This document shows positions 25,797 to 35,218 of a DNA stretch of 64,000 nt, one piece after another. The notes under the pieces are model-generated. The model worked only from the letters and a program-made list of their open reading frames with translations. It was not told the DNA's origin and did not search any database. The DNA comes from Mycolicibacterium sp. (lineage in GTDB: Bacteria; Actinomycetota; Actinomycetes; Mycobacteriales; Mycobacteriaceae). Position 1 is the first letter of the stretch, and each line of letters starts with the position of its first letter. The translations under genes were made by a program, and so were the position numbers. The DNA is taken from assembly GCF_016462545.1 (NCBI RefSeq), contig NZ_JAEMTA010000004.1:67125-131124 (forward strand), read 5' to 3'.

Positions 25797-27002
25797 GTGA
25801 CGACATCCAAGTTGGTGTTCGACCCGTTCTCAGAAGAGCACTACGACGACCCGTACGAGACGTATCGTCGTCTGCGCGACGAGGCGCCCGTGTACTACAG
25901 CGAGGAATACGACTTCTACGCGCTGAGCCGACACGAGGATGTGGCGCCGGCGTTCAAGGACTTCGCCACTTTCTCCTCGTCGCGGGGGGTGACTCTGGAA
26001 GAAATACAGTACGGCGACCACAAGCACGACCAGTCGATCATCTGGATGGACCCGCCGTCGCACCGCCGGATGCGCAGTCTCGTCAACAAGGTATTCACCC
26101 CGCGGGCCATCACTGCGCAGACCGCCGTCGTGCATGAACGCATCGAGCACCATTTGGCGAAGGTCGACCCGAACCGGTTCGACGTCGTGGCCGAATTCTC
26201 GGCATTGTTTCCCGTCGAAGTCATCACCACCATGCTCGGCGTTCCAGAGGAGCATCAGCAGCAGGTACGGCTCTGGCTCGACATCGCATTGAAGCGCAGA
26301 CCGGGACAGATGCGCATGGCGCGGGCCGGCATAGACGCCATGATGCAAACCGGCTTGATGTACTACAACTTGATCCAGCAGCGCCGCGCTGATCCCCAGG
26401 ACGACATGATCAGCGCTCTCATCGCGGCTGAAGTGGATCGTGAGGACGGGACGCGGACGAGTCTGGACGACGTCGAGATCAGTGGTTTCTGCACCCTTCT
26501 GGGTGGCGCAGGCGCGGAGACCGTGGCCAAGTGGGTGGGGACGGCAATGGTGTTGTTCTCCCGTCATCCCGAGCAGTGGCAGGCACTTCGGGCCGATCGC
26601 AGCAAGATCCCCGCGGCCGTCGAAGAGGTGCTACGGCACGAGGGTCCAGTGCAGTACGACTGCCGCTACACAATGGCCGACGTGCATGCGCACGGCACCA
26701 CAATCCCCGCGGGCAGCGCCGTGATGCTGCTGGGTGCCGCCGCCAACCGGGACGAGCGGGCGTTCACCAACGCCGACACCTTCGACATCGACCGCGACCG
26801 CGGGGAGGCGCAGAACCTCGCCTTCGGTTACGGCATCCACAGTTGCCTCGGGGCGGCTTTGGCCAGAATGGAGAGCGCGATCGCGCTCGACCATCTGCTC
26901 GACTTCATGCCGGAGTTCGAGGTCGAATACGACCTACTGACGCGGGTGGCAATGACGAGTGTCAACGGCTACGAGAACGTACCCGTCAAAGTCCAGCGTT
27001 GA
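25797..27002 (+). CDS. Cytochrome P450
   Basis: 401 residues from GTG 25797, chosen because a full GGAGGTGA ribosome site lies five bases upstream; ATG 25776 would overlap it. I-helix GGAGAETVAKW (Glu instead of the usual Asp before the Thr), K-helix EEVLR, heme loop FGYGIHSCLG with the cysteine ligand at about C350. Starts a plus-strand group with an SDR, a Crp paralogue and an acyl-CoA synthetase. The shared operator with acyltransferase 2 ties it to the lipid pathway. Family not assigned. Confidence 0.92.
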   Translation: MTTSKLVFDPFSEEHYDDPYETYRRLRDEAPVYYSEEYDFYALSRHEDVAPAFKDFATFSSSRGVTLEEIQYGDHKHDQSIIWMDPPSHRRMRSLVNKVFTPRAITAQTAVVHERIEHHLAKVDPNRFDVVAEFSALFPVEVITTMLGVPEEHQQQVRLWLDIALKRRPGQMRMARAGIDAMMQTGLMYYNLIQQRRADPQDDMISALIAAEVDREDGTRTSLDDVEISGFCTLLGGAGAETVAKWVGTAMVLFSRHPEQWQALRADRSKIPAAVEEVLRHEGPVQYDCRYTMADVHAHGTTIPAGSAVMLLGAAANRDERAFTNADTFDIDRDRGEAQNLAFGYGIHSCLGAALARMESAIALDHLLDFMPEFEVEYDLLTRVAMTSVNGYENVPVKVQR

Positions 27003-27025
27003 CCGACCAACCTTCAGGAGACCGA

Positions 27026-27859
27026 ATGTCCACGCCGGAGAAAGTTCTCACCGATCGCACACTGGTGGTGTCCGGCGGTAGCCGGGGCATCGGTCTGGCC
27101 ATCGCCATCGGGGCCGCAAAGTTGGGGGCCAACGTCGTGCTGCTCGCGAAGACAGCCGAGCCGCACCCGAAGTTGCCCGGAACGGTGTACACCGCAGTGG
27201 CCGACGTCGAGGCTGTCGGCGGAAAGGCGATAGCTGTAGTGGGCGACGTGCGCAAGGAAGAAGACGTTGCACGTGTGATAGACGCCGCCGTCGACAACTT
27301 CGGCGGCGTGGACATCTGCATCAACAACGCCAGCGCCATCGCCGTCGAGCCGACCGAGCAGCTCTCGGCCAAGAAGTTCGATCTGATGCAGGACATCAAC
27401 ATTCGTGGCACGTTCTTGCTGACCAAGGCATGTCTGCCGCACCTGCGCCAGTCACCGGGCGCGCACGTCATCACGATCGCACCACCACTGAACATGAACC
27501 CGTACTGGCTTGGCGCGCACCCCGCCTACACTCTCTCCAAGTACGGAATGACACTCCTCTCCCTTGGTTGGGCGGCTGAGTACGCCGACGCGAACATCGG
27601 CTTTAGCTGCCTGTGGCCGCAGACCTACGTCGCGACCACGGCGGTGGCTAATTCCGCGAACGCCGAGGAGGCAATGGCGGCGTCACGCAGCCCCGACATC
27701 ATGGCCGACTCCGCCGCGGCAATTCTGGCCCTCCCGCCCTCGAAGGCCAACGGACAGTGCTATATCGATGTCGACGTGCTAGCCGACTCCGGAGTCACCG
27801 ATCTATCCCGGTACGGCGGTGGTCCCAATCCGATCCTCGACATCTTCGTCGACAGATGA
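27026..27859 (+). CDS. SDR family oxidoreductase (HSDL2-like)
   Basis: 277 residues from ATG 27026 (TTCAGGAG nearby). NAD(P)-binding motif VSGGSRGIG near residue 15-23, INNAS at 100-103, and catalytic Y168-x3-K172 (YTLSK). The [13 protein letters not shown] segment and long cofactor loop are typical of hydroxysteroid-dehydrogenase-like 2 and related bacterial SDRs; the family usually has Ser in ISPPLN, here Ala152. It probably oxidises a hydroxyl group of a CoA ester or sterol. Ends with a four-base overlap with the Crp gene. Confidence 0.85.
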   Translation: MSTPEKVLTDRTLVVSGGSRGIGLAIAIGAAKLGANVVLLAKTAEPHPKLPGTVYTAVADVEAVGGKAIAVVGDVRKEEDVARVIDAAVDNFGGVDICINNASAIAVEPTEQLSAKKFDLMQDINIRGTFLLTKACLPHLRQSPGAHVITIAPPLNMNPYWLGAHPAYTLSKYGMTLLSLGWAAEYADANIGFSCLWPQTYVATTAVANSANAEEAMAASRSPDIMADSAAAILALPPSKANGQCYIDVDVLADSGVTDLSRYGGGPNPILDIFVDR

Positions 27860-28593
27860 GCTCGGCGCTGGGTTCGGGCTCGAGCAGTGAACGGGCGCTA
27901 GATCCAAGTGAGACCGGCGAACACGGGGCTCGTGCGCGGGCCGGCATCTTCCATGGCGTCGAACGGAGCGCGGTCTCGGCGCTGACAGAGCAGCTTCAGC
28001 CCGTGGACTTTCCGCGCGGGCACACGGTGTTCGCGGAGGGCGAGCCCGGTGATCGGCTTTACATCATCATCTCCGGCAAGGTGAAGATCGGCCGTCGGTC
28101 GCCCGACGGCCGGGAGAACCTGCTGACCATCCTGGGCTCATCGGACATGTTCGGTGAGCTATCGATCTTCGACCCCGGCCCGCGGACATCGTCTGCCATC
28201 ACCATCACCGAGGTGCGCGCGGCGTCGATGGACCGAGATGCCCTGCGAACCTGGATCGCCGACCGTCCGGAGATCGCCGAGCAGCTGCTGCGGGTGCTGG
28301 CCCGTCGACTTCGGCGGACCACCGACAACCTGGCCGACCTGATCTTCACCGACGTCCCGGGCCGCGTCGCTAGACAGCTTCTTCAGCTCGCCGAGCGATT
28401 CGGTACTCAGGAGGGCGGCGCGCTGCGCGTGACGCACGACCTGACGCAGGAGGAGATCGCCCAGCTCGTCGGCGCCTCCCGCGAGACCGTCAACAAGGCG
28501 CTCGCCGACTTCGTCCACCGCGGGTGGATCCAAACGTCGGGCAAGAGTCTGGTGATCGGCGACCCGCGCCGGCTGGCCCGGCGTGCCGGATAG
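27856..28593 (+). CDS. Crp/Fnr-family cAMP receptor protein, paralogue of mycobacterial Crp
   Basis: 245 residues from ATG 27856 (ATGA overlap with the SDR). From residue 27 on, the sequence matches M. tuberculosis Crp (Rv3676) almost residue for residue: [20 protein letters not shown], cAMP pocket [15 protein letters not shown] (100-114) and [23 protein letters not shown] (from about 196). It has about 22 extra N-terminal residues and a diverged C-terminal tail. The locus does not resemble the nth-crp neighbourhood, so this is probably a second copy; M. smegmatis is known to have two (MSMEG_6189, MSMEG_0539). It likely couples this catabolic locus, or genes elsewhere, to cAMP. Confidence 0.9.
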   Translation: MSSALGSGSSSERALDPSETGEHGARARAGIFHGVERSAVSALTEQLQPVDFPRGHTVFAEGEPGDRLYIIISGKVKIGRRSPDGRENLLTILGSSDMFGELSIFDPGPRTSSAITITEVRAASMDRDALRTWIADRPEIAEQLLRVLARRLRRTTDNLADLIFTDVPGRVARQLLQLAERFGTQEGGALRVTHDLTQEEIAQLVGASRETVNKALADFVHRGWIQTSGKSLVIGDPRRLARRAG

Positions 28594-28680
28594 CCGTTCA
28601 CTGCGTGAGAAGCGCCCGACGGGTGACCGTCGGTGGATACGAAGTGGGCGGCGCGGAGCCCAAGGAGACCGAGGAAGACA

Positions 28681-30177
28681 TTGAGTATCTCGCTGTTGTT
28701 GGAGATGGCCTCGTCCGGCGACCCGGATCGGGTTGCGCTGGTGGACGGCGTCGATCAGCCCACCATCGGTGAACTCGATGCGCTCGCCAACGGGGGAGCG
28801 GGTGTGGTCGCCGCGTCGGGTGCCGAGCACGTGGTCTACGTCGGCTCCGGCGGAATGATGCAACCGTTGTTGATCTTCGCCTCGGCGCGAGCGGGCAAGC
28901 CGTACACGCCCATCAACTACCGGCTGAGTTCCGACGCCATCCGCGACCTAGTCGAACGGCTTCCCGATCCGCTGGTCATCGTCGATGACCGGTACGGCGA
29001 CATGGTCGCCAGCGGCGAGCGCCTGATGACCTCCGAGCAATTCGTCGCCGCCGCGCAGACGGCGGAGCCGGTCAGCGAGTTCGCCGATCCGGACGACATC
29101 GCGATCGTGCTCTTCACTTCTGGCACCACGTCGAAGCCCAAGGCGGTCGAGCTCACCCATGGCAACCTGACGAGCTACATCACCGGTACCGTCGAGTTCG
29201 ACTCGGCCGAAGCCTCAGACGCGGCGCTGATCTGCGTGCCGCCCTACCACATCGCCGGGGTCAACGCCGCGATGTCGAACCTGTACGCGGGCCGAAAGAT
29301 GGTCTACCTGACCAACTTCGACGCCGGTGACTGGGTGCGTCTAATCGCCGCCGAGAGCGTGACGACCGCAACCGTCGTCCCCACCATGCTGGATCGCATC
29401 GTCACGGCGTTGGAGCACGAGCCGACCGAGCTGACGTCGCTCCGCAACCTTGCCTACGGCGGGTCCAAAGTGGGACTTCCGTTGGTGCGCAAGGCGCTCG
29501 ACCTGCTGCCACACGTCGGCTTCGTCAACGCCTACGGTCTGACCGAGACCAGCTCCACCATCGCCGTGCTGACGCCTGATGATCACCGCGAGGCGCACGG
29601 CCACGCCGACGAGGTCGTCGCGAAGCGGTTGGGTTCGGTGGGTCAACCAGTGCCCGGCATCGAGTTGCAGATTCGCGACGACGACGGCAATGTGCTCGGC
29701 GCAGGGCAGGCCGGTGAGTTGTTCGTGAGGGGTGAGCAGGTCTCCGGCACGTACACGGGCGTCGGTTCGGTGCTCGACGAGCAGGGCTGGTTCGCCACCA
29801 AGGACATTGCGACACTCGACGATGCCGGGTACCTCTTCATCACCGGTCGCTCTGATGACACCATCATCCGCGGTGGCGAGAACATCGCGCCTGCCGAACT
29901 CGAGGACGTCCTCGTCGAGCACCCCGACGTACACGAGGTGGCGGTCGTGGGTGTCCCGGATGCTCAGTGGGGCCAGGCCATCGTGGCCGTCGTGGTACCC
30001 GAGCAGGGCACCAGCCCGGATGCCGACGACCTGCGCGAGCACGTCCGCGCGCTCTTGCGGGGGTCGCGCACACCTGATCGGGTGGTCTTCCGCGATGAAC
30101 TGCCCACCAACGCGACGGGCAAGCTGCTCCGCCGCGAGATCATCGCCAGCCTCTCCGATGCAACCGCCGAAAAGTGA
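28681..30177 (+). CDS. Acyl-CoA synthetase / AMP-dependent ligase
   Basis: 498 residues from TTG 28681, with GAGGA five bases upstream; a GTG at 28633 would add 16 unsupported residues. ANL signatures: P-loop VLFTSGTTSKPKAVELTHGN, VNAYGLTETSS, the TGRSDDTIIRGGENI hinge and lysine-bearing TNATGKLLRREI. It activates an acid as adenylate and thioester. It is 87 bases after the Crp gene and probably read from the same transcript. Differs strongly from the synthetase at 18059, so the two probably take different acids. Confidence 0.9.
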   Translation: MSISLLLEMASSGDPDRVALVDGVDQPTIGELDALANGGAGVVAASGAEHVVYVGSGGMMQPLLIFASARAGKPYTPINYRLSSDAIRDLVERLPDPLVIVDDRYGDMVASGERLMTSEQFVAAAQTAEPVSEFADPDDIAIVLFTSGTTSKPKAVELTHGNLTSYITGTVEFDSAEASDAALICVPPYHIAGVNAAMSNLYAGRKMVYLTNFDAGDWVRLIAAESVTTATVVPTMLDRIVTALEHEPTELTSLRNLAYGGSKVGLPLVRKALDLLPHVGFVNAYGLTETSSTIAVLTPDDHREAHGHADEVVAKRLGSVGQPVPGIELQIRDDDGNVLGAGQAGELFVRGEQVSGTYTGVGSVLDEQGWFATKDIATLDDAGYLFITGRSDDTIIRGGENIAPAELEDVLVEHPDVHEVAVVGVPDAQWGQAIVAVVVPEQGTSPDADDLREHVRALLRGSRTPDRVVFRDELPTNATGKLLRREIIASLSDATAEK

Positions 30178-30204
30178 TGCAAGGCAGCGTGGTCCGGCGA
30201 GTGC

Positions 30205-31398
30205 TTACAACCGGTAGTCGCGCAGCACGCCCTTGCTGATGATGATCTTCTGGATCTCGCTGGTGCCCTCGCCAATCAGCAGGAAGGGTGCCTCACGCAT
30301 GAGTCGCTCGATCTCGTACTCCTTGGAGTAGCCGTAACCGCCGTGGATCCGGAAGCTCGCCTGGGTGACCTCGGAGCAGTATTCACTCGCCAGGTACTTC
30401 GCCATCCCCGCCGCGACGTCGTTGCGTTCGCCGGAGTCCTTCAACCGGGCAGCATTCACCATCATCAGATGTGCCGCTTCGACTTTCGTAGCCATCTCGG
30501 CGAGTGCGAAGGCGATCGCCTGATGTTCGACGATGGGCTTTCCGAACGTCGACCGCTGCTGGGCGTAGCGCGCCGCGAGTTCGAACGCGCGGATGGCGAT
30601 GCCGCATGCCCGGGCCGAGACGTTGACCCGTCCCACCTCGACGCCATCCATCATGTGAGCGAAACCCCGCCCCGGTTGCCCCCCCAGAATGGTGTCCGCT
30701 TTCGCGTGATAGTCGTCGAAGAGGAGCTCGGTGGTGTCGACCCCCTTGTAACCCATCTTCTCGATCTTGCCCGGAACGGTCAGGCCCGGTGCGACCTCGC
30801 CGTATCCGACGGGCTTCTCCACGAGGAAGGCGGTGAGGCCGTCGTGCGGGCGGCTACCGCCGCTATCCGTACGAACAAGCGTGGCAACGAGATTGGAGGT
30901 AGAGCCGTTGGTCAGCCACATCTTGGCGCCGGTGATGCGGTAGTCGCCGTCGGAGTCCTTGACCGCCTTGGTACGGATGGCCGCGACGTCGGAGCCCAGT
31001 TCTGGTTCGGACATCGAGAACGAGCCGCGAATCTCACCGGTGGCCATGCGGGGCAGGAAGTATTGCTTCTGAGCCTCGGTACCGTGCTGACGGATCATGT
31101 AGGCGACGATGAAATGCGTGTTGATCACCCCGGAGACGCTCATCCAGCCCCGGGCCAGTTCTTCGACGCAGAGTGCGTAGGTCAGGAGTGATTCGCCGAG
31201 GCCGCCGTACTCCTCGGGGATCATCAGGCCGAACAATCCGATCTCCCGCATCTGATCGACGATGGCCTGAGGGTAGGCGTCGGCATGCTCGAGTTCCTGG
31301 GCGTTCGGGATGATCTCCTTGTCGACGAATGTCCTTACTGCGGACAGAATCTCGCTCTGCACCTCGGTCAAACCCAAGGTTTGGGCCAGCTTGGTCAT
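30205..31398 (-). CDS. Acyl-CoA dehydrogenase
   Basis: 397 residues from ATG 31398 (GAAGAGG seven bases upstream, ATGA overlap with the CoA-transferase stop); longer frames have no support. Family motifs: SFSMSEPELGSDVAAIRT, MWLTNGSTSNLVA, QQRSTFGKPIVEHQAI, and the catalytic-base region GEGTSEIQ with E377. It is an FAD enzyme introducing the alpha,beta double bond into a CoA ester. Operon: thiolase, CoA-transferase, this gene, all overlapping by four bases, a compact acyl-CoA degradation unit convergent with the acyl-CoA synthetase. Confidence 0.93.
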   Translation of the reverse strand: MTKLAQTLGLTEVQSEILSAVRTFVDKEIIPNAQELEHADAYPQAIVDQMREIGLFGLMIPEEYGGLGESLLTYALCVEELARGWMSVSGVINTHFIVAYMIRQHGTEAQKQYFLPRMATGEIRGSFSMSEPELGSDVAAIRTKAVKDSDGDYRITGAKMWLTNGSTSNLVATLVRTDSGGSRPHDGLTAFLVEKPVGYGEVAPGLTVPGKIEKMGYKGVDTTELLFDDYHAKADTILGGQPGRGFAHMMDGVEVGRVNVSARACGIAIRAFELAARYAQQRSTFGKPIVEHQAIAFALAEMATKVEAAHLMMVNAARLKDSGERNDVAAGMAKYLASEYCSEVTQASFRIHGGYGYSKEYEIERLMREAPFLLIGEGTSEIQKIIISKGVLRDYRL

Positions 31399-32648
31399 GG
31401 GTGTGCCTCTTCCGTGGTAGGCGTCGTGGCGACGGTGCCGTCTGCGATGAGTCGAGTGATGTCGTGGTCGTCGAATCCGAATCGCTCGCGGAGCACGTCG
31501 GCCGTGTGGTCGCCGACCGCGGGCGCGGCGACAGCGGGAACGTGCTGGCCGTCGATGGACATCGGCAGGCCCGGCGCGAGGTAGTCGCCGATCCTTGGCT
31601 GATGCAGCGCGGTGAACATGGGATTGTCGGTGACGCAGCGATCGGCGGCGATCTCGGCGAACGTCCGGTAGCGCTCCCAGAGAATCGACGTCGGGGACAA
31701 CGCCGCGGTGATCTGCTCGGCGGTGTGTTCCCGGAACCACCCCGCGAAGAGCTCGGTGAGTGCGTCGCGATGCTGATAACGCGTGCCTTCGTCAGCGAAG
31801 TCGACGCCATGAGTGCGGGCGAGTTCTTCGACCGCAGAGACGGTTTCGGTGACACCGGCCAGGTCGCGAAAATGTCGACTGGTCAGCGTCACCAACATGA
31901 AGGACACTGCGTCACTGCTGGCGAAGTCCTGGCCGTACTGGCCAAATATTGAATTGCCAAGGCGCTCACGGGGCGTTCCGGTGACCATGACCTCGGTCAG
32001 AAAGCCGAGATTCCCGGCGGTGGCCAGTGCGACGTCCTGCAGCGGCAGGCGGATTCGACTGCCGCGGCCGGTGGCGTCGCGGTGGCGCAGCGCGGCAGTG
32101 ATGGACAGCGCTGCGTACAGACCGCAGATCACGTCCCAGGCGGGCAGCACGTGGTTGACCGGGCCGGTGTGTCCCGCGGGGCCGGTGATGAGCGGGAACC
32201 CAGTGGCCGCGTTGACCGTGTAGTCGACGCCGGTGGAACCGTCGGCCCGGCCCAGCACCTCGAGGTGAATCAGGTCTGGACGTGCCGCGGAAAGAGTCTC
32301 GAACGAGTGCCAATGACGGCCAGCCACATTCGTGAGCAGAATGCCGCCACCTGATCCGCTCTGGGTGATGAGTCGCGCCACCAGGTCCTGGCCCTCGGGA
32401 GAGCGTAGATCGGCGGCGACCGAACGTTTGCCCTTGTTGAGACCGGCCCAGTAGATGCTGGCGCCGTCATCGGTGATTGGCCATCGGTGGTAATCCGCGG
32501 CACCGCCAATGGGGTCGACCCGGATCACCTCGGCACCGAGTTGAGCCAATGTCATGCCGGCCAGGGGCACGGCGACGAAGCTCGAGATCTCCACTACGCG
32601 GAGCCCAGCCAGGGGCTGCGCTGCGCTGCTCTCGGTCCTTGCCGTCAC
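31395..32648 (-). CDS. CaiB/BaiF family III CoA-transferase
   Basis: 417 residues, starting at GTG 32648 that overlaps the thiolase stop (GTGA). LAGLRVVEISSFVAVPLAGM opens the Rossmann-like domain, LRSPEGQDLVARL follows, and the catalytic aspartate is in HVLPAWDVICGLYAA. Single-domain length, unlike the tandem protein at 1351. It probably forms the CoA ester used by the neighbouring dehydrogenase. Longer frames upstream to 33071 overlap the thiolase and are not genes. Confidence 0.92.
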   Translation of the reverse strand: MTARTESSAAQPLAGLRVVEISSFVAVPLAGMTLAQLGAEVIRVDPIGGAADYHRWPITDDGASIYWAGLNKGKRSVAADLRSPEGQDLVARLITQSGSGGGILLTNVAGRHWHSFETLSAARPDLIHLEVLGRADGSTGVDYTVNAATGFPLITGPAGHTGPVNHVLPAWDVICGLYAALSITAALRHRDATGRGSRIRLPLQDVALATAGNLGFLTEVMVTGTPRERLGNSIFGQYGQDFASSDAVSFMLVTLTSRHFRDLAGVTETVSAVEELARTHGVDFADEGTRYQHRDALTELFAGWFREHTAEQITAALSPTSILWERYRTFAEIAADRCVTDNPMFTALHQPRIGDYLAPGLPMSIDGQHVPAVAAPAVGDHTADVLRERFGFDDHDITRLIADGTVATTPTTEEAHP

Positions 32649-33856
32649 GTGACTCTCTCGAAGACCGCGGCGAGTCCTTGACCGCCTCCGATGCACATGG
32701 TCTCCAACCCGAAACGCGCGTCGCGGCGGTGCATCTCGCGTGCGAGCGTCGCGAGCATGCGACCGCCCGTCGCGCCGACGGGGTGACCGAGTGAGATGCC
32801 AGAACCCTGTACGTTGGTGCGTTCCCGATCGGCGTCGTCGAATTTCCACTCCCGCATGACCGCGAGTGCTTGGGCGGCGAAGGCCTCGTTGAGCTCGATC
32901 AGGTCGATCTCGGCCAGCGAGAGCCCGGCCTTGCCCAGTGCGACCTCGGTCGCGGGCACCGGGCCGATGCCCATCACGTTGGGCGGAACCCCCGCCACCC
33001 CCCAGGACACCAGTCGGACCAGTGGCGTCAACCCCAGCTCGGCCGCCTTCTCGGGCGTGGCCACGATGCACATGGAGGCGGCGTCGTTCTGCCCGCTCGC
33101 GTTGCCGGCGGTCACCGTGGCCTCCGGATCATGCTTGCCCAGAATGGGTTTCAGCCTGCCGAGGGACTCGACGGTGGTGTCCGCACGGGGGTGCTCGTCG
33201 GTGTCGATGAGTTCAGCGCCCGCACGGTTGCGGACGGTGACCGGCACGATCTGCTCGGTCAGCAGCCCGCCCCTCTGGGCGGCGACCGCACGCTGATGCG
33301 AGGTCACCGCCAACTCGTCCTGCTCCGAACGCCCGATGCCGTACTGCCGCCGGAGATTCTCGGCGGTCTCGATCATGCCGCCAGGGACCGGGTAATCGCG
33401 CCCGCCTGCGGTGCTGCGACCACGGTTCAGCGCATCGTGCACGGTCACTCCGCCGCGCGCTCCACCCCAGCGCATGTCGGTGGAATGGAAGACGACGTTG
33501 CTCATGGACTCGGCCCCACCGGCGATGACGAGGTCGTTCTGCCCGGTACCGACCTGTAGACAGGCCTGGATGACGGCCTGCAGCCCCGAGCCGCAACGGC
33601 GGTCAACCTGCATTCCGGGCACCGTGACCGGCAGTCCCGCATCCAATGCGACCACCCGGCCGATCGCCGGGGCCTCCATGCTCGGATAGCAGTGTCCGAG
33701 GATGACGTCCTCGACGTCTTTGGGCGCCACTCCCGTGCGCTCAAGCAATCCCTTCAGTGCCGAGACGCCGAGGTCGACCGCCGTCAACGACGCGAACATG
33801 CCTCCGTAACGGCCGATCGGGGTGCGGACCGGCTCGCAGATCATCGCCTCGAGCAT
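32645..33856 (-). CDS. Acetyl-CoA acyltransferase (thiolase, FadA-like)
   Basis: 403 residues from ATG 33856, where GGAAGGTGG lies eight bases upstream; GTG 33868 is an alternative. Complete thiolase: nucleophile C88 in DRRCGSGLQ, NEAFAAQ, GHPVGATGGRM and the C-terminal CIGGGQG. It cleaves 3-ketoacyl-CoA to acetyl-CoA and a shortened acyl-CoA. First gene of the operon with the CoA-transferase and acyl-CoA dehydrogenase, divergent from another acyl-CoA dehydrogenase at 34019; the 162 bp between must hold both promoters. Confidence 0.95.
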   Translation of the reverse strand: MLEAMICEPVRTPIGRYGGMFASLTAVDLGVSALKGLLERTGVAPKDVEDVILGHCYPSMEAPAIGRVVALDAGLPVTVPGMQVDRRCGSGLQAVIQACLQVGTGQNDLVIAGGAESMSNVVFHSTDMRWGGARGGVTVHDALNRGRSTAGGRDYPVPGGMIETAENLRRQYGIGRSEQDELAVTSHQRAVAAQRGGLLTEQIVPVTVRNRAGAELIDTDEHPRADTTVESLGRLKPILGKHDPEATVTAGNASGQNDAASMCIVATPEKAAELGLTPLVRLVSWGVAGVPPNVMGIGPVPATEVALGKAGLSLAEIDLIELNEAFAAQALAVMREWKFDDADRERTNVQGSGISLGHPVGATGGRMLATLAREMHRRDARFGLETMCIGGGQGLAAVFERVT

Positions 33857-34018
33857 CGGACGTGCCACCTTCCTACGAACTACGTGGACCCGCAGGTCGG
33901 TATGTGCGGAGGGTCGTCACTCCAAGCCTCCCGGGCTGATTCCTGGAATATATCGTGCATAATGTTGTATCACGTCCGCATTGACGGCTCCAAGGACAAA
34001 GACGAAGAGGTGTTTTAG

Positions 34019-35218
34019 ATGACAACCGTGACGACGCCGCCCGCTACGGCCACGGCCGCGGAGGTCGGACCTGAGGACTTCCACGACATCCTGTTGGCAA
34101 CCCGGCGATTCATCCGCTCCGTCGTCGTACCGCGCGAGCAGGAGATCGTCGATGGCGACAAGATCCCGGACGATATTCGAGAGCAGGCCAAGAACCTCGG
34201 CTTGTTCGGGTACGCCATTCCGCAGGAATGGGGCGGCCTGGGATTGAACCTCGCGCAGGATGTCGAGCTAGCAATGGAATTCGGTTACACCACCCTGGCG
34301 CTGCGATCGATGTTCGGAACCAACAACGGCATCGCCGGACAGGTCCTCGTCGGGTTCGGCACCGAGGAGCAGAAGACCGAATGGGTCGAACGGATCGCAT
34401 CCGGCGACGTCGTGGCGTCCTTCGCGCTGACCGAGCCCGGCGCCGGATCGAACCCCGCATCGCTGCGCACTGCGGCGGTCCGGGACGGCGAACACTGGGT
34501 CATCAACGGCGACAAGCAGTACATCACCAATGCGCCCACCGCCGACCTGTTCATCGTCTTCGCCCGCACTCGGCCGGCTAATTCCCAGGGCGAGGGCATT
34601 GCGGTGTTCCTTGTTCCGGCGGACGCGCCGGGCGTCCAGGTCGGTCCCAAGGACCAGAAGATGGGCCAGGAGGGTGCCTGGACAGCGGGCGTCCACTTCG
34701 ACGACGTCCGGGTGTCGGCCACAGCGCTCGTCGGCGGCAGCGAGGACGTCGGTTATCGAGCAGCCCTGACGTCATTGGCACGCGGCCGGGTGCACATCGC
34801 GGCATTGTCCGTCGGCACGGCGGAACGGGCCCTTCAGGAATCGGTGTCCTACGCCGCCGAGGCGACCCAGGGCGGCAAGCCAATTGGCGATTTCCAGCTG
34901 GTTCAGGCCATGCTCGCCGACATGCAGACCGGGGTGATGGCCGGCCGGGCCATGGTGCGGGAGGCTGCCCGGGCCTGGGTCAGCGGTGAGGACCGTCGCA
35001 TCGCCCCATCCGCGGCGAAACTGTTCTGCACCGAGATGGTGGGCCAGGTCGCGGACCTCGCGGTTCAGGTGCACGGCGGAGCCGGCTACATGCGGGGTGT
35101 TCCGGTCGAGCGCATCTACCGCGACGTCCGGCTGTTGAGGCTCTACGAAGGCACGAGTGAGATCCAGCGACTGATCATCGGGCGGGGCCTGATCAAGGCC
35201 AACAGAAACTCGAGTTAG
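34019..35218 (+). CDS. Acyl-CoA dehydrogenase
   Basis: 399 residues from ATG 34019 with AGAGGTG upstream. Motifs: ASFALTEPGAGSNPASLRT, QYITNAPTADLFIVFAR, VQVHGGAGYMRGVPVERIYR, and the catalytic-base segment LYEGTSEIQ with E377. An FAD-dependent enzyme of beta-oxidation type. The GntR regulator begins at the base after its stop, so the two form an operon in which the regulator probably responds to the pathway. Distinct in sequence from the dehydrogenase at 30205. Confidence 0.94.
   Translation: MTTVTTPPATATAAEVGPEDFHDILLATRRFIRSVVVPREQEIVDGDKIPDDIREQAKNLGLFGYAIPQEWGGLGLNLAQDVELAMEFGYTTLALRSMFGTNNGIAGQVLVGFGTEEQKTEWVERIASGDVVASFALTEPGAGSNPASLRTAAVRDGEHWVINGDKQYITNAPTADLFIVFARTRPANSQGEGIAVFLVPADAPGVQVGPKDQKMGQEGAWTAGVHFDDVRVSATALVGGSEDVGYRAALTSLARGRVHIAALSVGTAERALQESVSYAAEATQGGKPIGDFQLVQAMLADMQTGVMAGRAMVREAARAWVSGEDRRIAPSAAKLFCTEMVGQVADLAVQVHGGAGYMRGVPVERIYRDVRLLRLYEGTSEIQRLIIGRGLIKANRNSS

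Noticed and set aside
31399..33071. N-terminal extensions of the acyl-CoA dehydrogenase and CoA-transferase frames
   Set aside because: They lie inside the neighbouring genes in another frame, show no family sequence, and better starts overlap the previous stops.
33900..34018. AT-rich segment before the acyl-CoA dehydrogenase as a tenth copy of the dyad
   Set aside because: TGTATCACG resembles one half-site but no matching left half-site lies 21 bases away.
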